The notes: a model not told the origin generated them from the letters alone. DNA of 64,000 nt from Bryobacterales bacterium (GCA_016716385.1 JADJWL010000010.1:1-64000), one strand, 5' to 3'. Shown: positions 39,791 to 49,325, counted from the stretch's first letter. A program made the numbers and translations.

Positions 39791-41191
39791 CTACTGCGCA
39801 GCGGAACTTGCGTCGCTCGACCACGGCTGTTGCGGCGCCTGGTGAAGCCTCAAGAGGCAGCGGACGGCCGCGTCGGCCAGCATCTCGCCGCATCCTTCGC
39901 CACAGCGGGTGTTGATCGCTTCGTATCCGCCCTCGCGCAGGCCTTTGCGGTTGGGCACGTAGCGGATCCAATCGAACGCGAGTTCGTTGACGACGGTGAA
40001 GCGAAACGGCGAGCCGTTCTTGATCGCCAGACCCAGTTCCACGAAGATCTCGCCCGGCAGCGCCACCCACGCCACTTCGTTGCCCAATGCGATCGCCATC
40101 ACCTCGGACTGCAGCGGCTCGCCGGCCTGCTCCTCGGCGAAGAAGATGCGCTGGGCGAAGACCCGTTCGAGCAGGGTCAACCGACCGCCGTTCCGTTCCC
40201 GTTCCGCCAGGGCGCGCGCCTGCTCCAGTTCGCCTGGGCGCACCTCCACCGGCGGCAGAAACACGGTCTCGCGGGTCACACGGACAGATGGGGTCTCGAC
40301 GGACTCAGCGTGCCGCAGCGTCCGCAAGACCTCGGCCGCCAGGACCGATCCGATCCGCGCCGTCTCGCCGCCCGCCGGCCGTGGCCGCGTGACGTCGATG
40401 TGATTCACGTTGCCGGCGGTCCCAATGGAGAAGACCGTGAGCATTTCCGGGCCCATGGTCTCGCCGAGCACCCTTGACAGGGGCCACACATAGTCGGCGG
40501 AGTACGCATCCCGGCCCACGGTGTCGAGGTGCAGCGCGTAATTCACCAGCGTCGCCAGCGGCTTCCCCTCGGTGGACGTCACGAGCACGACTGGAACGGC
40601 CGGGTCGACCGGGCCCACCGGGCGGAGAATCTCCGGGTTCCGGACACCCGGGTTGAAGACGACGGTGCCGTTCTTCATCCGGAAGCGCCGGTTGAACGGG
40701 AGGCTGTCTTCGCGGCCGATGGCGGCCGACACCCGCGCGGGAGTCCGGCCCTCGTAGGCACGGCGCACGGCCTCCGTGATGGAGCGAAGGAGAAACTCGC
40801 GGTAGCGTCCGGCTTGCTCCGCTTCGGGACCGGCGGCGGTGGGAAACAGGGCAGGGAAAGACGAGACCCCTGCCCACCCGGGCGTGAGCCCCGTATGGGT
40901 ATGGGTGGCGGCGATCATGACATGGGCGCCGGGAATGCCTGTGGCAGCCTCGATCCTCCGCCGTGCCTCTTCCACCACGGGCTTGCCGATGACAGGCAGG
41001 TCGCAGATGACGATCGCCGCCAGAACTCCGTCCCCTTCAAAGACGACTGCCTTGGCGTGGAGTTCATCGAGAACTTCCTTGACGCCGCCTGTCTCTGCGG
41101 TCGGTGTGATGGGAATCGCGGCGCGTCCGAAGCGGAAGTCGGCCTGGGCGAGGGTCGCCGCGAGCAGGAGAAGCAGGAGCGCCCGAGGCAT
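39791..41191 (-). CDS. Neutral/alkaline ceramidase-like secreted hydrolase
   Basis: 466 residues with a signal peptide (MPRALLLLLLAATLAQA). The body resembles the N-terminal domain of neutral/alkaline non-lysosomal ceramidases: FGRAAIPITPTAETGG, a zinc-site-like AATHTHTGLTPGW, and GTAGNVNHIDVTRPRP. These proteins hydrolyse amide bonds of ceramide-like lipids, but many bacterial relatives are uncharacterised. It ends 8 bp-scale from no other gene downstream; upstream, the RidA-like gene stops 9 bp before its start, so the two form an operon. Confidence 0.85.
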   Translation of the reverse strand: MPRALLLLLLAATLAQADFRFGRAAIPITPTAETGGVKEVLDELHAKAVVFEGDGVLAAIVICDLPVIGKPVVEEARRRIEAATGIPGAHVMIAATHTHTGLTPGWAGVSSFPALFPTAAGPEAEQAGRYREFLLRSITEAVRRAYEGRTPARVSAAIGREDSLPFNRRFRMKNGTVVFNPGVRNPEILRPVGPVDPAVPVVLVTSTEGKPLATLVNYALHLDTVGRDAYSADYVWPLSRVLGETMGPEMLTVFSIGTAGNVNHIDVTRPRPAGGETARIGSVLAAEVLRTLRHAESVETPSVRVTRETVFLPPVEVRPGELEQARALAERERNGGRLTLLERVFAQRIFFAEEQAGEPLQSEVMAIALGNEVAWVALPGEIFVELGLAIKNGSPFRFTVVNELAFDWIRYVPNRKGLREGGYEAINTRCGEGCGEMLADAAVRCLLRLHQAPQQPWSSDASSAAQ

Positions 41192-41200
41192 GAGCGGACC

Positions 41201-41950
41201 CTAGGCGAGGACTAGGTCCCGGCGGAAACCGTGGAGGTCCATCTCGTATTCAATGCTGACGATCGGCGGGCGGGTGTAGTGCCACAGGATCCCGCGGTTC
41301 CTGGCCGCGCCCATTGGTCCCAGGATCCCGGACTTGAGGTGCGGCACGATGTCATGCACCGTGTACACTTCGGTCGCCGTGACGCCGTCCCAGGACACAC
41401 CCAGGCCCTCGAGGCGGGCGGTCATCAGCCCCATCACGAACCGGATCTTCTCGGCGAGAGCATCCTGGCTGGTCTCCCCGCGCCGGACGACGTCGTGCGG
41501 ATCCAGCGAGCCTTCCGGCAGTTCGCCCGCGCCGGCGACGACGAAAGTCTTGGGCGCTCCTGTCGCGGGTACGGTGTAACTGAACCCGTAGACGGATGGC
41601 TCGGCCGGTGGGTCCAGTTCCGGGGCTACGTTCGTGCGGGCAACCGGATTCATTCCTTCAAAGAGGATGTCCCACTCGCGGAGAATCTCGACGTACCCCT
41701 GGTTGAAGTCCGAGAAGCCCTGGAAGGAGAACGGTGCGGGCGATCGAAGTTCCATGCCGCAGAGGGCCTGCCTCGGGCGTCCAACCGCCTGGAGACGCTC
41801 AGCCACGGCGGCGAAGCCGGCCTGCAGCGGGAGAGGCCGGGGAAAGGTCGCGTGTTCGATTTCGAAGCCGGAAGCGGCCACGGCTCCGGCTGAGTACGGA
41901 GCGATTCCCCGGACGAACGAATAGTGCCCTTTCGGATTTGAGACCAGCAT
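41201..41950 (-). CDS. RidA-like (YjgF) family protein
   Basis: 249 residues. The C-terminal half reads like the RidA/YjgF fold: VVAGAGELPEGSLDPHDVVR, ALAEKIRFVMGLMTARLEGL, GVSWDGVTATEVYTVHDIVP. The N-terminal half (GHYSFVRGIAPYSAGAVAAS) looks like a second, degenerate copy of the fold. It is probably cytoplasmic; the catalytic Arg of active imine deaminases could not be assigned. It is followed 9 bp later by the ceramidase-like gene and preceded closely by the 85-residue zinc protein. Confidence 0.7.
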   Translation of the reverse strand: MLVSNPKGHYSFVRGIAPYSAGAVAASGFEIEHATFPRPLPLQAGFAAVAERLQAVGRPRQALCGMELRSPAPFSFQGFSDFNQGYVEILREWDILFEGMNPVARTNVAPELDPPAEPSVYGFSYTVPATGAPKTFVVAGAGELPEGSLDPHDVVRRGETSQDALAEKIRFVMGLMTARLEGLGVSWDGVTATEVYTVHDIVPHLKSGILGPMGAARNRGILWHYTRPPIVSIEYEMDLHGFRRDLVLA

Positions 41951-41961
41951 GGATTCGGCAG

Positions 41962-42219
41962 CTATTCCTGGACAGGCATCTGCTGCTCAAGGTCGCGCCA
42001 GGCGCTGATCTTGAGGCGGCGGCAGACCCAACAGAGTGTCTCTTCGGGATCGCTGATGGCGGGCGTGCCGCTATCAGCGCCGCACACAGTGCAGCGGTGG
42101 GACTTTCCGAGCCGGTCGGTGGACAAAGACCTGCGGGCTTCCTCGAGCAGTGCCGCCGGCACTACAGGCTCCGGCTTTGCCATCGGTTTACGTCTCATCC
42201 GCCCAACCTCCTCCCTCAC
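41962..42219 (-). CDS. Small zinc-finger protein (85 aa)
   Basis: Unknown function. Two CxxC pairs (RCTVCGADSG and LCWVCRRLK) form a likely four-cysteine zinc site, after a basic, helical N-terminus. The exact start is uncertain: ATG at 42219, or a later ATG at the MRRK or MAKP positions. It is 11 bp upstream of the RidA-like gene and on the same strand. Confidence 0.65.
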   Translation of the reverse strand: MREEVGRMRRKPMAKPEPVVPAALLEEARRSLSTDRLGKSHRCTVCGADSGTPAISDPEETLCWVCRRLKISAWRDLEQQMPVQE

Positions 42220-42271
42220 TATAGCTCAGAACCCTCCGCCGCATGCAACCAAACTGCCAGGTAAAGTACTG

Positions 42272-42454
42272 TTAAGCCGCCTGCGGTAACTGGACCACAG
42301 CCGCCGCGTCCAGGCTGGACGCGCACCGGGGACACTTCTGCCCCGGAACGACCTTGGCCCGGCGGCCTTCGAGCCGGACGCTGCCTTCGACGTAGCGAGT
42401 GCAAATCGGACAATAGACGATCGCGATTTGGGTGTTCCCTTGAGTAGCAACCAT
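42272..42454 (-). CDS. Small zinc-ribbon protein (60 aa)
   Basis: It starts MVATQGNTQIAIVYCPICTR and later has KCPRCASSLD, giving two CxxC knuckles of a zinc ribbon. An AGGAGGA ribosome site lies a few bases before the ATG at 42454, which decides the start over longer in-frame options. The function is unknown. Confidence 0.8.
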   Translation of the reverse strand: MVATQGNTQIAIVYCPICTRYVEGSVRLEGRRAKVVPGQKCPRCASSLDAAAVVQLPQAA

Positions 42455-42544
42455 GTGGTTCCTCCTACCCTTACGCCTCATATTGACGCCGGAAGACGAC
42501 AAAAGGTTCGAGGATTTTTGCAACGGAGTTGTCGAGGATTCCAG

Positions 42545-43189
42545 CTACTCGACGATGCGTGCGGTCTTCACGGCGTCGAGGCGGGGGAAGTACCGGTCCA
42601 GGTAGGGGTTACCCTCTGCCTGGATGCGCATCTGGTCGGGTCCGACGCCTCCCGGCGGGGCCTCCCCGTACAGTTTATGGAGTTGATCGACCACGTCCAT
42701 GCCCTCAATCACGTGTCCGAACGGGGCAAAGCCGTCCGCGTCCAGGCGGGCGTTGTCCGCAAGGTTGATAAAGACCTGGGTGGTCCGCGTCTGGGGTCCG
42801 GACTTTGCATACGTTAAGAAACCGCGCTTGTTGGACTGTCGCACGGGATCGTCCGGGATGACGGCGGTGCGCCACAGGCTCTGGACCTTCGGGTCGCCGT
42901 GAATGCCCCACTGGACGACGAAGCGCGGGACGACCCGGAAGAACCGGGTCCCATCGTAGTACCGTTTGGTCACCAGTTCGTGAAACCGGTCCACGCCGTG
43001 GGGCGCCCATTCCCGGACAACTTCGACCAGGAAGTCACCCTTGGTGGTCTCGAACTTCACCCTGAACGTCTCCGGGGCCTGCGCGGGAGGCGGAGGCGCG
43101 GTTTCCGTGCGCTTGACGGGTTCAGACGAGCAGGCGGCCAGGAAGCACAGGACGGCCGCCATTGGAATGCCGCGGGAGGTGATTGTCAT
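42545..43189 (-). CDS. Lipoprotein peptidyl-prolyl isomerase, cyclophilin type
   Basis: 214 residues. The start at 43189 gives a lipoprotein signal with lipobox LAAC (MAAVLCFLAACSSEP), so it is probably anchored in the envelope. The cyclophilin domain follows: FETTKGDFLVEVVREWAPHG, YYDGTRFFRVVPRFVVQWG, TRTTQVFINLADNARLDADG and FAPFGHVIEGMDVV. The usual FxRV.p.fm.QgGd block is present with WGIHGDP in place of GGD. It should help fold exported proteins. It is divergent from the DUF427 gene. Confidence 0.9.
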   Translation of the reverse strand: MTITSRGIPMAAVLCFLAACSSEPVKRTETAPPPPAQAPETFRVKFETTKGDFLVEVVREWAPHGVDRFHELVTKRYYDGTRFFRVVPRFVVQWGIHGDPKVQSLWRTAVIPDDPVRQSNKRGFLTYAKSGPQTRTTQVFINLADNARLDADGFAPFGHVIEGMDVVDQLHKLYGEAPPGGVGPDQMRIQAEGNPYLDRYFPRLDAVKTARIVE

Positions 43190-43256
43190 GCCGGTACTCT
43201 CGTATTCTCCCATGACTTCCTGGACCGGGGCTGTCCGGCGCGGCATCTCACGAAGC

Positions 43257-43541
43257 GTGGCAAAAGCGATCTGGAACACCACGGTACTGGCGCAAAGCGA
43301 TGACTGCGTAGAAGTCGAGGGCAACCTGTACTTCCCCCGGCAGTCGATCGATTGCCAGTACTTCCGACCGAGCGAGACGACGAGCGTGTGCGGCTGGAAG
43401 GGGACCGCCAACTATTTCCACATCGAGGTGGACGGACAGGTGAACCCCGATGCGGCCTGGCAGTACGCGGAACCGAAGCCGGCAGCGGCGCGGATTCGCG
43501 GCCGGATCGCGTTCTGGAAAGGGATTCGCATCGAGCGCTGA
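43257..43541 (+). CDS. DUF427-domain protein
   Basis: 94 residues from the GTG at 43257 (VAKAIWNTTVLAQSDDCVEV), the position where family members start. The remaining blocks YFPRQSIDCQYFRPSETTSV and CGWKGTANYFHIEVDG are typical. An ATG further upstream in frame (43188) would overlap the start of the divergent isomerase and adds residues not found in the family. The biochemical function of the family is unknown. Confidence 0.85.
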   Translation: MAKAIWNTTVLAQSDDCVEVEGNLYFPRQSIDCQYFRPSETTSVCGWKGTANYFHIEVDGQVNPDAAWQYAEPKPAAARIRGRIAFWKGIRIER

Positions 43542-43594
43542 GGCCGGGTTCGGCTCCGCTACAATGGCGTGAGGTCCTGTTTGGGCCGCTTCGC

Positions 43595-44524
43595 ATGATC
43601 CTCACGCTGACGGCCAATCCGGCGATTGATCGCAACCTCACGGCCGACCGGTTGGCGTTCGAGGACCGGGCGCAGATCCTTTCAACCAGCGAGTCCGCCG
43701 GGGGGCGGGGCATCAACGCCGCGCGGGTGATCGAATCCTTTGGTGGAAGCACCCTGGCGATTGCGGTCTCCGGTGGGGAAACGGGAACGAGGTTCGAGAC
43801 GCTGGTCCGCGAGGAGCGCTTCGAAAGCCTGATTCTTCCAATCCGCGGACCGAGCCGGACCAACCTGAACATCACGGACCTCCACGGCCTGACGATCAAA
43901 CTGAACGAGCCCGGACCGCACATCGAGCCGGATGAGGCGCGGGCGATCGAAGAAGCGGTTCGGGCGCGGATTCCCGGCTCTGCGTGGCTCATGCTGTGCG
44001 GGAGCATGCCGCCGGGGATGCCGTCCGGCCTCTACGCGCGGCTGATCGAGGCAGCGCGCAAGCGAGGGGTCCAGACAATTCTCGACACTGACGGCGACGC
44101 GCTCCGACGGGGGATCGAGGCCCACCCGACCGTCGTTTTCCCGAACCGGCAGGAGGCTGAGGAACTTCTGGACACGCTCCTGCTCACTCGCTCCCAGTCG
44201 GTCGCCGCCGCCAAGAAGCTGGTGGAGATGGGCGCGGAAGCGGCGGTGTTGTCCCTGGGCAGCCTTGGCGCCGTGGCGTCGGACGGGCGCCGCGTGTGGG
44301 AGGTGCGCGCGCCGGCCGTGGACGCGGTCTGTCCGATCGGCGCGGGCGACGCGCTGGCCGCTGCGTTCGCCTGGGCCAGCGAGCGCGGGTCGGACTTCAC
44401 TGAGGCGGTTCGTTGGGGGGTGGCCTGCGGAACCGCATCCGCGCGGCTGCCCGGTCTCGAGTTCGCCTCGCTCGCCCAGACCGAAGAGGTCTACGCCCGC
44501 GTGGACGTCGTGGCGGTGGAATGA
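43595..44524 (+). CDS. PfkB-family sugar kinase, 1-phosphofructokinase-like
   Basis: 309 residues. MILTLTANPAIDRNLTADRL, SAGGRGINAARVIESFGG (the first PfkB signature region), and the C-terminal signature DAVCPIGAGDALAAAFAWA with the catalytic Asp in GAGD. The TANPAID start and overall length match the FruK/tagatose-6-phosphate kinase group, so it likely phosphorylates a sugar phosphate. TACAAT at 43559-43564 may be its -10 box. Its stop overlaps the murJ start (ATGA). Confidence 0.9.
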   Translation: MILTLTANPAIDRNLTADRLAFEDRAQILSTSESAGGRGINAARVIESFGGSTLAIAVSGGETGTRFETLVREERFESLILPIRGPSRTNLNITDLHGLTIKLNEPGPHIEPDEARAIEEAVRARIPGSAWLMLCGSMPPGMPSGLYARLIEAARKRGVQTILDTDGDALRRGIEAHPTVVFPNRQEAEELLDTLLLTRSQSVAAAKKLVEMGAEAAVLSLGSLGAVASDGRRVWEVRAPAVDAVCPIGAGDALAAAFAWASERGSDFTEAVRWGVACGTASARLPGLEFASLAQTEEVYARVDVVAVE

Positions 44525-46158
44525 ACGGCGTCCCTCCGGCCACCCCGCACGACGAGGTCGTCCGGTCCGCCGGCGTCGTTTCGGGCGCCGTCCTGATCAG
44601 CCGCTTCACCGGCCTGGCGCGGGAAATTGCGATGGCGCGCCTGTTCGGCGCCGGTGTTGCCAAGGACGCCTACGAGATCGGCTTCCGCCTCCCCAACCTG
44701 ACCCGCGATCTCTTCGCCGAAGGGGCGCTCTCGGCGGCGTTCGTTCCGGTCTTCACCAAGGTTCTGGCGGCCAAGGGCCGGCGGGACGCCCAGCATCTCG
44801 CAAACCTCGTCGCAACCGCGATTCTGCTCGTCGTCGGCGGGTTCTGTCTGATCAGCATGGTGATCAGCCCCCTGCTGGTGACCCTCTTTGCGGGGCAATT
44901 CCGCAACGTCCCGGGGAAGTTCGAAATGACCGTGGACCTGACGCGCGCCATGTTCCCCATGCTGCTGCTGGTGGCGCTCGCGGCTCAGGCGATGGGGATG
45001 CTGAATGCGCACGGCCGGTTCGGCGTGCCGGCGCTGGCCTCGACGTGGTTCAACATCGGTTCGCTCCTGGTCGGGCTTGGCGCCGGATACTGGGTGGCGC
45101 CGCAGTTCGGACTGGACCCGATCTATGGCATGGCGTGGGGCGTCACGGCCGGCGCAGCTCTCCAGTTCCTCTGGCAGGCGCCGTCGCTCGTTCGGCTGGG
45201 CTACGGCTTCCGCCCGTCGTTGGACTGGCGGAACGAGGGGCTGCGCGACATCCTGGCTCTGATGGGTCCCGCGGTGATCGGCAGCGCGGCGCTGCAGATC
45301 AACGTCCTGATCAGCACGCACCTGGCGGCAGGCATCCGCGACGCTTCCGGACAGGTGATGGACGGACCGGTTAGCTGGCTCGGTTACGCGTACCGCTTTC
45401 TGCAATTGCCGATGGGGCTGTTCGGCGTGGCGATCGGCTCGGCGACGCTGCCCGCGCTTTCCCGCGCGGCCGGCGCCGGGGAACTTGTCGAGTTTCGCGG
45501 CCTGCTCAGCCGGTCGCTGGGGATGGTGCTGCTGTTGACGGTTCCCTCGGCGGTCGGCTTGTGGGTGCTGGGCGAACCGATTGTCGGGCTCATCTACGAA
45601 GGAGGCCGCTTCACTCCGCACGACACCGCCCAGACCGCTTCGGCGCTGGCGGCCTATGCCGCGGGACTGGTCGGCTACTCCGCCGTGAAGGTGCTCACCC
45701 CGGGTTTCTACGCCCTGGGCGATGCGCGCACGCCGATGTACATCAGCTTTGCCTCCATTGGCGTCTACGGCGCTTTCGCGTTTGCCCTGACGGAACCGCT
45801 CGGGCACGTCGGGCTGGCCGTAGCCACCTCGATTTCCGCGACGTTCTCGTTCGCGGTGAAGACGTGGCGGATGCGCTCGGTGCTCGGCGGCATCGATGGC
45901 CGCGGCCTGGCGTCGAGCCTGCTTCGCATCTGCGCCGCGGCGGCCGCGATGGCGCTGGTCTGCTGGGCGGCCGACTCCGCCATCCAGGACCGGGCCGGGA
46001 CGACGCGCCTGGCGCGGGCGCTCAGCCTGCTCGTGTCGATCCCGCTGGGCGTCGCCGTTTTTGGCGGTGCATGCCACCTGCTTCGAGTACGCGAGTTGCG
46101 CGATACCATGCGCGCGGTGGGTGCGCCTCTGCGGCGCCGTTTCTCGCGGGGCCGCTGA
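44521..46158 (+). CDS. murJ: Lipid II flippase MurJ
   Basis: 545 residues with about 14 hydrophobic segments, as expected for MurJ of the MOP exporter superfamily, which moves lipid-linked peptidoglycan precursor across the inner membrane. Diagnostic blocks: SGAVLISRFTGLAREIAMAR, FRLPNLTRDLFAEGALSAAF, and FGVAIGSATLPALSRAAG. The start ATG overlaps the preceding kinase stop by four bases, so the two are coupled. The C-terminal extension (RELRDTMRAVGAPLRRRFSR) is short and basic. Confidence 0.95.
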   Translation: MNGVPPATPHDEVVRSAGVVSGAVLISRFTGLAREIAMARLFGAGVAKDAYEIGFRLPNLTRDLFAEGALSAAFVPVFTKVLAAKGRRDAQHLANLVATAILLVVGGFCLISMVISPLLVTLFAGQFRNVPGKFEMTVDLTRAMFPMLLLVALAAQAMGMLNAHGRFGVPALASTWFNIGSLLVGLGAGYWVAPQFGLDPIYGMAWGVTAGAALQFLWQAPSLVRLGYGFRPSLDWRNEGLRDILALMGPAVIGSAALQINVLISTHLAAGIRDASGQVMDGPVSWLGYAYRFLQLPMGLFGVAIGSATLPALSRAAGAGELVEFRGLLSRSLGMVLLLTVPSAVGLWVLGEPIVGLIYEGGRFTPHDTAQTASALAAYAAGLVGYSAVKVLTPGFYALGDARTPMYISFASIGVYGAFAFALTEPLGHVGLAVATSISATFSFAVKTWRMRSVLGGIDGRGLASSLLRICAAAAAMALVCWAADSAIQDRAGTTRLARALSLLVSIPLGVAVFGGACHLLRVRELRDTMRAVGAPLRRRFSRGR

Positions 46159-46186
46159 TGCGTGCGAGGTGCTACACTTCGTCTAA

Positions 46187-46936
46187 ATGTTGCCTGACCT
46201 CGCGGCGGCCCTCCGGTTGCAAGAGTTGGACTCGCGCGCCGAAGAGTTGCGCAAGGAGATCGCCGCTCTCCCCAAACATATCCAGAAAATCGAACAGACG
46301 CTCGAGTCCCACCAGCGCAAACTCGACGCTGACCGCGCCGCCCTCGCCGCCAACCAAAAAGACCGCCGGAAGCATGAAGGCGACATCCAGGTCCACGAGC
46401 AGAAGATCTCGAAGCTGCGCGATCAGATGCTGCAGGCCAAGACCAACGAACAGTACCGTGCGTTCCAGCATGAGATCGAGTACTGCCAGAAGCAGATTCG
46501 CGATCTCGAAGACCGGATTCTCGACCTGATGACCGAGTCGGAGCCTCTCGAAGCCGGTGTGAAGAAGGCCGAAGCGGCTCTGGCCGAGGAACGGAAGAGA
46601 GTCGAGGCGGAGAAGCAGGACGCCAAGAGCCGGACCGCGCAGGATCAGAAGGATCTCGAACGAATCTCCGCCACCCGCGAGGAGGTTGCGGCGTCCATGA
46701 CGAAGGCCTTCTATGCGAACTACGAGCGCTTGCGGAAGGCGCGTGGAGGCATAGCTGTCTCGGAAGTCGTGGAGGGCATGTGCAGCGTGTGCCACATCGC
46801 CTTGCGTCCGGGCGTACTCCAGGAGTTGCGCCAGGGCAGCGTCCATTTTTGCGATAGCTGCAAGCGGATCCTCATTCACCAGCCTCCGCAGAGCTTCGAG
46901 GACCTGGCGGGAGAGAACGCGGCGGCCGCCCGTTGA
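46187..46936 (+). CDS. Coiled-coil zinc-ribbon protein (CdsZ/DUF164-like)
   Basis: 249 residues. The first ~180 form a long coiled coil (EELRKEIAALPKHIQKIEQT). The C-terminus is a zinc ribbon with GMCSVCHIALRP and VHFCDSCKRIL. This architecture matches the zf-RING_7/C4-type family, related to chlamydial CdsZ, with an RNA- or protein-binding scaffold role proposed elsewhere. TACACT lies 8 nt before the ATG, so the message is probably leaderless. The stop overlaps the copA -35 region. Confidence 0.88.
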   Translation: MLPDLAAALRLQELDSRAEELRKEIAALPKHIQKIEQTLESHQRKLDADRAALAANQKDRRKHEGDIQVHEQKISKLRDQMLQAKTNEQYRAFQHEIEYCQKQIRDLEDRILDLMTESEPLEAGVKKAEAALAEERKRVEAEKQDAKSRTAQDQKDLERISATREEVAASMTKAFYANYERLRKARGGIAVSEVVEGMCSVCHIALRPGVLQELRQGSVHFCDSCKRILIHQPPQSFEDLAGENAAAAR

Positions 46937-46980
46937 CATAGGGGGTAGGGGTATTCTACGCTGATAGGGGGAGGGGGTAT
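46933..46980 (+). promoter_or_regulatory. copA promoter with two CsoR-like operators
   Basis: TTGACA at 46933-46938 is a good -35 box; TACGCT (46957-46962) at 18-bp spacing may be -10. Two 17-bp ATA-G-tract-TAT sites, ATAGGGGGTAGGGGTAT (46938-46954) and ATAGGGGGAGGGGGTAT (46964-46980), are spaced 26 bp apart and overlap the promoter. Sites with a G/C tract flanked by AT dyads are typical of CsoR/RcnR-family repressors, and a CsoR gene ends this operon. copA starts at 46995. Confidence 0.7.
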
Positions 46981-46994
46981 TCACCCTGTCGCGT

Positions 46995-49325
46995 ATGCTG
47001 CCTGCCACCGAATCCGGCTTTCGAGTCCTGACTATTCCCATCACCGGGATGACGTGCGCGAGTTGCCAGGCGCACGTCCAACGGGCGCTTGCGTCGGTGC
47101 CGGGCGTGGAGGAAGCCTCGGTCAACCTGGTCACCCACGAGGCGACCGTGCGGGTGGGGCCGTCGGTTGCGCCGGGAAGCCTGGTGGATGCCGTCCACGC
47201 CAGCGGCTACGGCGCCTCGCCGCCCGCCGGGGACGATGATCCTCTGGCCGGACCTCTTGCGCAGGATCGCGAGGATGAGCGGGAGTACGGCGACCGGAAG
47301 CGCAAAGCCGCCGTCAGCCTGGCCGCGGGCGCGGTGGCGATGCTGCTCTCCATGCCGCTGATGCACGCTCCGGGCACGCACGGCGACCCCCTGACACGCT
47401 GGGTGTCCGGCTGGCTGGACGGCCCGCTGACGGCGGCCTTCCCCTGGCTGTACAGGATGCCGCCGGACGTTCTGCGCTGGATGCTGTTCGCGATCACGGC
47501 CGCGCTGCTGTCGTGGGCCGGACGGGGGTTCTACACACGGGCATGGTCGGCGCTGCGTCACCGCACGGCCGACATGAACACGCTGATCGCCCTCGGGACC
47601 GGCGCGGCCTTCCTCTACTCAACGGCGGCGACGGTGGCGCCGCACGTGCTGCCCGATGTCTATTACGAAGCGGCCGTGTTCATTGTGGCGCTCATTCTCA
47701 CCGGCAACGCGTTTGAGAGCCGCGCCCGTCGCCGCACGTCGGCCGCTCTGCTGGGCCTCGCGAACCTCAGACCCAAGACCGCGCGGATCGTGGAGAACCT
47801 GATCGAGCGCGAAGTGCCGCTGGAACAGGTGCACCGCGGCAACCTGGTCGCGGTCAAGCCGGGCGAACGGATTCCGGTGGACGGCGAGGTGGTGTCGGGC
47901 TCGAGCGCGGTGGACGAGTCGGCGTTTACCGGCGAGCCGATCCCGGTGACCAAGCAACGGGGTGCGCGCGTCATCGGCGGTTCGGTCAATGGGACCGGGA
48001 GTCTGCACGTCCGCGCGACCGCGGTGGGCGCCGACTCAGTCCTGGCGCGCATGGTGGACCTGATGCGTGAGGCGCAGGGTACGCGCGCTCCCTTACAGAA
48101 CCTGGCGGACCGCGTGACGGCGGTGTTCGTGCCGGCTGTGGTAGCGGTGGCGGTCGCGACCTTCGTGGCATGGTACTGGATCGCCGGCGCGGCGCTGGTG
48201 CAGGCGTTGAGCGCCTCGGTCGCCGTGCTGATCATCGCCTGCCCCTGCGCCATGGGACTCGCGATCCCGACGGCCGTGATGGTGGCGACCGGGCGGGGCG
48301 CCGAACTCGGCCTGCTCATCAAGGGCGGGGAAGCATTGGAACGCGCGAGCCGGATCCGGACCGTGATCTTCGACAAGACGGGAACCCTGACCGAGGGACG
48401 GCCCGAGGTGACCGCCATCGAGACGGCTCCCGGCACGGATGCTGCTCGTGTGCTGGCATTCGCCGCTTCGGTCGAGAGGGATTCGGAGCACCCGCTGGCT
48501 GGAGCGGTGCTGCGCGCGGCCGGCGAGCGCGGATTGCCGCCGGCCCGCGTGGAGGAGTTCCGGTCGCAGCCTGGCGGCGGGGTGTCCGGCGTCGTGGAGG
48601 GAGTCCGGGTGCTGGCCGGAACCGCCGCCTGGCTGGAAGAGCACGGGGTGGCTGTGGGACCCTTAGCGGATAAAGCGGAGATACTCGCCTCCGGAGGCGC
48701 GACCCCGCTTTTCGTCGCAATCGGCGACGAGGCGGCTGCCGTGATCGGCGTCTCGGACCCCCTGCGAAGCGAAGCTGCGGACACGGTTCGCGCGCTGACC
48801 GGCATGGGTATGGAGATCGCCCTGGTCACCGGGGACCGGAGAGCGACGGCCGACGCAGTGGCGCGGGCGGCGGGCATTGCGCGCGTGGTCGCCGAAGTCC
48901 TACCCGAAGGAAAAGTCGAAGCGGTGCGCGCCTTGCGCGTGGCGGGACCGGTGGCCATGGCTGGCGACGGCGTCAACGATGCCGCGGCGCTGGCGGAGGC
49001 GGACCTCGGCATCGCGATGCACTCCGGTTCGGATATCGCGCGCGATGCCGCCGATGTCACCCTGTTGCATGGAGGACTGGACGGCGTCGCGACCGCGCTC
49101 AGTCTCGGCCGCGCCGCGCTGCGGGTGATGAAGCAGAACCTGTTCTGGGCGTTTGCTTACAATGTCGTGAGTATCCCGATTGCCGCCGGGGCGCTTTACC
49201 CCTGGCTGGGAGTACAGTTGAGTCCTGTGCTGGCGAGCGCGGCGATGGCGTTCAGCTCGGTCAGCGTGGTGACCAATAGTCTGCGATTACGCGGCTGGCG
49301 TCCGGCCGCCGGAGGGAAGTCATGA
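46995..49325 (+). CDS. copA: Copper-exporting P1B-type ATPase
   Basis: 776 residues. The N-terminal heavy-metal domain has GMTCASCQAHV. Eight transmembrane segments are expected, with the metal-transfer CPC motif near residue 416 (IIACPCAMGLAIPTAVMVAT), phosphorylation site DKTGTLTEG near 460, HP signature (SEHPLAGAVL) and hinge GDGVNDAAALAEADLG. CPC plus the HMA motif indicates Cu(I) export. It ends with a four-base overlap into csoR, and two candidate operators precede it, so it should be induced by copper. Confidence 0.96.
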   Translation: MLPATESGFRVLTIPITGMTCASCQAHVQRALASVPGVEEASVNLVTHEATVRVGPSVAPGSLVDAVHASGYGASPPAGDDDPLAGPLAQDREDEREYGDRKRKAAVSLAAGAVAMLLSMPLMHAPGTHGDPLTRWVSGWLDGPLTAAFPWLYRMPPDVLRWMLFAITAALLSWAGRGFYTRAWSALRHRTADMNTLIALGTGAAFLYSTAATVAPHVLPDVYYEAAVFIVALILTGNAFESRARRRTSAALLGLANLRPKTARIVENLIEREVPLEQVHRGNLVAVKPGERIPVDGEVVSGSSAVDESAFTGEPIPVTKQRGARVIGGSVNGTGSLHVRATAVGADSVLARMVDLMREAQGTRAPLQNLADRVTAVFVPAVVAVAVATFVAWYWIAGAALVQALSASVAVLIIACPCAMGLAIPTAVMVATGRGAELGLLIKGGEALERASRIRTVIFDKTGTLTEGRPEVTAIETAPGTDAARVLAFAASVERDSEHPLAGAVLRAAGERGLPPARVEEFRSQPGGGVSGVVEGVRVLAGTAAWLEEHGVAVGPLADKAEILASGGATPLFVAIGDEAAAVIGVSDPLRSEAADTVRALTGMGMEIALVTGDRRATADAVARAAGIARVVAEVLPEGKVEAVRALRVAGPVAMAGDGVNDAAALAEADLGIAMHSGSDIARDAADVTLLHGGLDGVATALSLGRAALRVMKQNLFWAFAYNVVSIPIAAGALYPWLGVQLSPVLASAAMAFSSVSVVTNSLRLRGWRPAAGGKS

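Noticed and set aside
43188..43256. Earlier ATG for the DUF427 gene, sharing CATG with the divergent isomerase start
   Set aside because: The family starts at the later GTG, and the extra residues resemble antisense of the isomerase leader; the overlap of starts is coincidental.
44491..46077. Long minus-strand frame opposite murJ
   Set aside because: A shadow of the murJ codons, rich in Arg/Gln/His with no domain.
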